Both the position numbers and the translations under genes were made by a program. Below, in pieces: positions 60,096 to 64,000 of a DNA stretch of 64,000 nt. Numbering within the stretch: position 1 is the first letter of the stretch; each line of letters begins with the position of its first letter. The stretch lies in contig NZ_JAMBOE010000015.1 of the NCBI RefSeq assembly GCF_023715465.1, forward strand, positions 1 through 64,000, read 5' to 3'. This stretch comes from Paenibacillus macerans. Its GTDB lineage: Bacteria > Bacillota > Bacilli > Paenibacillales > Paenibacillaceae. The notes below the pieces were generated by a model. The model did not search any database, was not told where the DNA came from, and saw nothing but the letters and a program-made list of their open reading frames with translations.

Positions 60096-61076
60096 TTAGA
60101 ATTCAAGAACTTTGTTGACGCCGTCGATGACGCGAGCCGGAGACGGAAGCCATTGATCCTCGATTTGCGCGAACGGATATACGGTATCCGGCGGCGCAAC
60201 GCGAAGCACTGGAGCTTCCAGGTGCAAAATCGCTTTTTCGTTGATTTGCGCGATGATTTCCGCGGCGATGCCTGCGGATTTTTGCGCTTCCTGCACGACG
60301 ATGGCGCGGTTCGTTTTCTTCACCGATGCGACGATCGTGTCGATGTCGAGCGGCACCAGCGTGCGCAGGTCGATAACTTCGGCTTTGATGCCTTTGGTTT
60401 TCTCCAGCTCTTCCGCCGCTTTAACAGCCGTGTGAACCATCAGCCCGTAAGCAATGATCGTAACGTCGGAGCCTTCGCGAACAATGTTCGCTTTGCCCAG
60501 CTCCACCGTATAGTCCTCTTCAGGCACTTCGGCGCGGAAAGCATGGTACAAGTTCAAATGCTCCATGAAAAATACCGGGTCGTTGTCGCGGATGGCCGAG
60601 ATCAGCAGGCCTTTCGCATCATAAGGATTGGACGGAATCACCAGCTTGATGCCCGGAGTTTGCGCAATCAAACCTTCCAGGGCGTCAGTGTGCAGCTCCG
60701 CAGCTTTGACTCCGCCGCCGAACGGCGTGCGGAATACGACCGGCGCATGGTAACGTCCGCCGGAACGGTAACGCAACCGTGCCGCTTGCACCAAAATTTG
60801 GTCGAGCGCTTCAAAAATAAAGCCGACAAACTGAATTTCCGCTACCGGACGGAAACCTTGAATCCCGAGGCCAACCGCCATGCCGCCGATCGCCGACTCG
60901 GCCAGCGGCGTATCCATCACGCGCTCTTCTCCGAATTCTTTTTGCAGGCCTTCCGTTACGCGGAACACACCGCCCACATGACCTACGTCTTCGCCGAAAA
61001 TCAGGACGTTCGGATCACGCTTCAGTTCCACGCGGAGCGCGTCGCGAATTGCTTCTTTCATATTCATTTGTGCCAT
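60096..61076 (-). CDS. pdhB: Pyruvate dehydrogenase E1 component, beta subunit
   Basis: 326 residues of the transketolase-like E1 beta family, with LIFGEDVGHVGGVFRVTEGL at the N-terminus and DTPLAESAIGGMAVGLGI; the C-terminal domain contains EVIDLRTLVPLD. It pairs with E1 alpha to bind ThDP and decarboxylate pyruvate. The ATG follows GGAGGATAT. 49 bp after pdhA. Confidence 0.95.
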   Translation of the reverse strand: MAQMNMKEAIRDALRVELKRDPNVLIFGEDVGHVGGVFRVTEGLQKEFGEERVMDTPLAESAIGGMAVGLGIQGFRPVAEIQFVGFIFEALDQILVQAARLRYRSGGRYHAPVVFRTPFGGGVKAAELHTDALEGLIAQTPGIKLVIPSNPYDAKGLLISAIRDNDPVFFMEHLNLYHAFRAEVPEEDYTVELGKANIVREGSDVTIIAYGLMVHTAVKAAEELEKTKGIKAEVIDLRTLVPLDIDTIVASVKKTNRAIVVQEAQKSAGIAAEIIAQINEKAILHLEAPVLRVAPPDTVYPFAQIEDQWLPSPARVIDGVNKVLEF

Positions 61077-61125
61077 TCTATATATCCTCCTCTTTAGAAC
61101 GATCTGACTAGATTAGACGTTAACC

Positions 61126-62193
61126 TTATTGAAAATCGGCTTTTTGCTCTTCCAGATGCTTCGGCGTTTTCTCGAACATGCTGTCGATCAAGCCAGGAAT
61201 CGTCATTTTTTCCGTTTGTTCCGCTTTTTTGATCTGCTCGTTAACGGTAGCTTTGGCTTCGTCTTTTACGCGAGCCGTATCTTCTTCGGACCACAGACCT
61301 TTTTTGTCCAAATATTTGGCGAGGCGGGCAATCGGATCTTTTTCGCTCCATTCCCCTTCTTCTTCTTTTGTCCGGTATTTGGAAGTGTCGTCGGAAAGGG
61401 AGTGCGGACGGAAACGGTAAGTTACCGCTTCAATCAGGGTAGCGCCTTCCCCGTTGCGCGCGCGTTCAGCCGCTTCGCGAACGGCCGCGATTACGGCAAA
61501 CACGTCCATGCCGTCGACTTTCACGCCGCGAATCCCGGCTGCGATCGCCTTATGCGCAATGGATAAAGCAGCGGTTTGTTTCGAGAACGGCGTCGTAATC
61601 GCGTAACCGTTGTTTTGCACAAAGAAAATGACCGGCAGCTTAAAGGCGCCAGCATAGTTCAATGCTTCGTAGAAGTCGCCTTCGGAGGAACCTCCGTCAC
61701 CCGTATAAGTAATGGCCACATGTTTTTGCTTCTTCAATTTGTAGCCCATAGCGATGCCCATGGCATGCAAAACTTGCGCACCGATAATGATTTGAGGCAT
61801 AAGTACGTTAACGCCTTCCGGAATTTGTCCGCCATGCTGATGGCCGCGGGAATACAGGAAAGCTTGATACAGCGGCAGACCGTGCCATACGAGCTGAGGC
61901 ATATCGCGGTAGCCCGGGCAGACGAAGTCGTCTTTTTCCAAGGCAAATTCGCTGCCGACCATCGTCGCCTCTTGTCCGGATACCGGAGCGTAGAAACCAA
62001 GGCGGCCTTGACGGCCCAAGTTAATGGCGCGTTCATCCCAAGTACGGGTGAATACCATGCGGTACATCAGTTCTTTCAATTGATCGTCGGAGAGCTCCGG
62101 CAGTTTATCTTTGTTAACGATTTCACCGGCCGGTGACAGCACGGACAAAGCTTCGACTTCCTCCGTATATACTTCATAAGGAATCTTGCTCAT
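61126..62193 (-). CDS. pdhA: Pyruvate dehydrogenase E1 component, alpha subunit
   Basis: 355 residues. The ThDP/Mg2+ motif is GDGGSSEGDFYEALNYA ending with FFVQNNG, and the phosphorylation-loop region YRFRPHSLSDDTSKYR is conserved. It decarboxylates pyruvate with pdhB. The ATG at 62193 follows GAGGTGAAAAAA; a GTG three codons earlier opens the frame. First gene of the operon. Confidence 0.95.
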   Translation of the reverse strand: MSKIPYEVYTEEVEALSVLSPAGEIVNKDKLPELSDDQLKELMYRMVFTRTWDERAINLGRQGRLGFYAPVSGQEATMVGSEFALEKDDFVCPGYRDMPQLVWHGLPLYQAFLYSRGHQHGGQIPEGVNVLMPQIIIGAQVLHAMGIAMGYKLKKQKHVAITYTGDGGSSEGDFYEALNYAGAFKLPVIFFVQNNGYAITTPFSKQTAALSIAHKAIAAGIRGVKVDGMDVFAVIAAVREAAERARNGEGATLIEAVTYRFRPHSLSDDTSKYRTKEEEGEWSEKDPIARLAKYLDKKGLWSEEDTARVKDEAKATVNEQIKKAEQTEKMTIPGLIDSMFEKTPKHLEEQKADFQ

Positions 62194-62245
62194 TTTTTTC
62201 ACCTCGACTAAAAATTTGATTATCTTGTTCCTCTGTTATAGAATT

Positions 62246-62275
62246 ATTATACTCCTGTTTCATTCTGAAAGTCAA
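62246..62275 (-). promoter_or_regulatory. Promoter of the pdh operon
   Basis: Minus-strand TTGACT (62270-62275) and TATAAT (62246-62251) with an 18-bp spacer, about 50 bp before pdhA. Confidence 0.75.
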
Positions 62276-62387
62276 AGGAATTAAGGAGAATTGTGTCATA
62301 TTTTTATTTTTGTTTATATAACAGTTTTCTCAAATTAATATAACACAAATTCCATTTAACCTATCATGACAAGGAGCGTGTAGAAGC

Positions 62388-63116
62388 ATGACGGATTCGC
62401 GCTATTTGAAACGAACCATTATTAAGAAAGAAATCGACAGCACCTACTTGGGGGAAAAACGATATCTTCGTATTTACCTGCCTCCCGGGTACAACGAAAT
62501 TTTGAGTTATCCTGTGGTATATTGTCAGGATGGCGAAGAGTTTTTCAATTTTGGACGCATCGCCACGCACGCTAATCAGCTGATCCTCGACGAAGGAATC
62601 GATCCGTTTATCATCGTTGGCGTGGAAGTGGATACGAAAGTGCGCACCGAGGAATACGCCCCGTTCGGCAACCGTTTTGAGGCTTATACCCGCTGTTTTA
62701 CGGAAGAAATTATTCCCTTCATTGAGCGGAATTATCCGGTTCGGCGCGAATGCGGAGAAAGGGTTCTGGCCGGCGATTCTCTGGGGGCGACCGTCTCCCT
62801 CCACCTCGCTATGAAAAACCCGGAACTGTTTTCCAAAATCATCAGCTTGTCCGGCGCGTACTATGAACCGTCCCTCAAGCTATTGGCCGAAGAAACGGAC
62901 TTGTCCAGCCTGTCCTTGTTCATGGTCGTCGGACTGCAGGAAGATCATTATACAACCGACACGGGAACCTATAATTTCGTCGAATTGAATCGCAAGGCCA
63001 AAGCGCTGCTTGAGGAACGGGGAGCCAAGATCGTTTATGCCGAAAAAGACGGCAAACATTTATGGGGCTTTTGGCAGCAAGAGCTTCCCGGAGCGCTGGT
63101 CCATTTCCTAAAATAG
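62388..63116 (+). CDS. Alpha/beta hydrolase, esterase D-like
   Basis: 242 residues. The nucleophile Ser sits in LAGDSLGATVS (GxSxG-type GDSLG), and the catalytic His is probably in DGKHLWGFW. The N-terminal RYLRIYLPPGYNE and VVYCQDGEEFF match the putative-esterase family, which includes trilactone siderophore esterases such as BesA. No siderophore genes lie nearby, so the substrate is uncertain. It diverges from pdhA. The ATG follows CAAGGAG. Confidence 0.82.
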   Translation: MTDSRYLKRTIIKKEIDSTYLGEKRYLRIYLPPGYNEILSYPVVYCQDGEEFFNFGRIATHANQLILDEGIDPFIIVGVEVDTKVRTEEYAPFGNRFEAYTRCFTEEIIPFIERNYPVRRECGERVLAGDSLGATVSLHLAMKNPELFSKIISLSGAYYEPSLKLLAEETDLSSLSLFMVVGLQEDHYTTDTGTYNFVELNRKAKALLEERGAKIVYAEKDGKHLWGFWQQELPGALVHFLK

Positions 63117-63152
63117 CGCTTGCAAAACAAACGGGCGCCGATCCCAAACTAC

Positions 63153-63207
63153 AGAGGCTGTCTTAATATAGTAGAAACTACTTCGGACAGCCTCTGGTTG
63201 TTTTTTA
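63153..63207. terminator. Bidirectional terminator
   Basis: AGAGGCTGTC pairs with GACAGCCTCT, followed by TTGTTTTTT, between the convergent esterase and TRIC-family genes. Confidence 0.8.
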
Positions 63208-63208
63208 T

Positions 63209-63880
63209 TTAATTGCGATGAACCGATCCGGAAGCGGCAACACGCTCGCCTTTCGGCAGCTCTACCGGAGTTTCGGGCGCTTTAAGCGACCGGCGCGGCA
63301 GCTTCCATTTGTAATGAACGGATAACATACGAAAAAATACGACAATCGCAAACAGCAGGATCAATTCCAGCGTGGATTTGAAAACTCCGAAGCCTACGGC
63401 AAGCCCCGCCAGCATCGCCCATACCGCGTAAATCTCATCGCGCAGCACCAGCGGTTTGCGTCCGGCAAGCAAATCGCGGATAATTCCGCCGCCGATCCCA
63501 GTAAGCACCGCCGCTACGAGCACCGCGCTCATCGGGTGCTTCATTTCCGTGGCATACAGCGCACCTTGAATGGCAAAGGCCGACAGGCCGATGGCGTCAA
63601 AAAACACCTCCGCCCTTTTCCAATGCCTGATCCAGGGCAGCGGCAAAATAAAAGCTACCAGCACGGACAACACCGCGAGCAAAATCAAATCACTTTGCCC
63701 CCACAACGTCGTTACCGGTATGCCAATAAGCACATTGCGCACGATTCCCCCGCCAAACGCCGTAACCAAACCAAGCACCAAAACGCCCAGGATGTCGTAC
63801 TCCTCTTCCATCGCCACAAACGCTCCCGACATGGCAAACGCGATGGTCCCGATGATGCTGAAAATGTCAAATATGTGCAT
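63209..63880 (-). CDS. TRIC/UPF0126-family membrane channel
   Basis: 223 residues with about seven membrane helices arranged as two repeats, each containing the family motif: TAFGGGIVRNVLIG (about 40-53) and TGIGGGIIRDLLAG (about 127-140). Bacterial TRIC homologues form trimeric cation channels; the ion is not known here. The C-terminal tail is hydrophilic. Only a weak ribosome site precedes the ATG. The final 120 bases of the window show no gene. Confidence 0.88.
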   Translation of the reverse strand: MHIFDIFSIIGTIAFAMSGAFVAMEEEYDILGVLVLGLVTAFGGGIVRNVLIGIPVTTLWGQSDLILLAVLSVLVAFILPLPWIRHWKRAEVFFDAIGLSAFAIQGALYATEMKHPMSAVLVAAVLTGIGGGIIRDLLAGRKPLVLRDEIYAVWAMLAGLAVGFGVFKSTLELILLFAIVVFFRMLSVHYKWKLPRRSLKAPETPVELPKGERVAASGSVHRN

Positions 63881-64000
63881 CTCTTTTGTACTCTTCCGCC
63901 CTCTCTTTCGCCCCTTATGCCTGCATCATCCATTTTAGGCCTTTGCACCAAAATTGTGCAACCCTCAAATTTGAATTATACTACATGAACAAGGGATTCA

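Noticed and set aside
1..64000. CRISPR array, tRNA, rRNA or prophage
   Set aside because: No evenly spaced short direct repeats, no cloverleaf or rRNA sequence and no phage structural genes were seen by reading both strands.

Overview
The window reads as the chromosome of a moderately GC-rich, endospore-forming Firmicute of the Paenibacillaceae, most likely Paenibacillus. Evidence: a cwlJ-gerQ spore-germination pair, a XerS-type tyrosine recombinase, strong Shine-Dalgarno sites with frequent TTG/GTG starts, an OmpR/HAMP two-component system, and short intergenic hairpin repeats. No rRNA, tRNA, CRISPR array or prophage was seen. Assignments come from reading the sequence and from memory of protein families; no database search was run.

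Layout. 1-130 is the end of an IS3-family insertion sequence, next to a ~92-bp repeat that recurs at 57.1 kb. 0.4-2.3 kb holds an Rrf2 regulator with an isochorismatase-family hydrolase, and a MerR regulator overlapping a CPPC thioredoxin behind a classic MerR-type promoter. 2.4-10.6 kb: tandem AbrB-like protein, AI-2E-family transporter, KtrB/TrkH potassium channel subunit, M29 aminopeptidase, GlcP-like sugar symporter, ECF-like sigma factor, CNNM/CorC protein. 10.9-19.8 kb: gerQ/cwlJ, an FAD amine oxidase/desaturase-like enzyme, small membrane and Cys-rich proteins, an Asp-box lipoprotein, a polysaccharide deacetylase, L-lactate dehydrogenase and a secreted beta-propeller. 19.9-24.1 kb: CBS protein plus MFS exporter divergent from a MarR regulator, then a spermidine-synthase-like protein coupled to xerS. 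24.1-27.9 kb: a tight operon pyrK-pyrD-LpdD-like-moeA-mobB. 28-32.5 kb: second deacetylase, a LysM-3D wall protein behind a c-di-AMP (ydaO/yuaA) riboswitch, and a glutamine-type ABC importer.

32.7-33.4 kb is a decayed macrolide-resistance locus: the C-terminal half of an Erm(D)-type methyltransferase remains, but its antibiotic-sensing leader peptide (MTQSIRLRFPTLNR) and attenuator look intact. 33.5-40 kb covers alpha-glucan metabolism (GH13 neopullulanase-like enzyme, glgA, glgB and divergent glgC). 40-45 kb is a compact five-gene minus-strand block: ABC ATPase without its switch histidine, FG-GAP lipoprotein, response regulator, histidine kinase and GNAT acetyltransferase. 45-64 kb holds an ArsR-like regulator, a HAD phosphatase, topoisomerase III, gltD with a leader hairpin, thyA-dfrA, an alkaline-phosphatase-superfamily lipoprotein, a candidate ~77-nt RNA or attenuated leader before a secreted coiled-coil protein, a methyltransferase, the pdhABCD operon, an esterase and a TRIC-family channel.

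Most genes are housekeeping. The parts that most merit a second look are the erm leader/remnant, the pyrKD-LpdD-Moco operon, the five-gene sensor block, the c-di-AMP riboswitch lying directly on a ribosome binding site, the short-RNA locus at 55.06 kb and two families of palindromic intergenic repeats.
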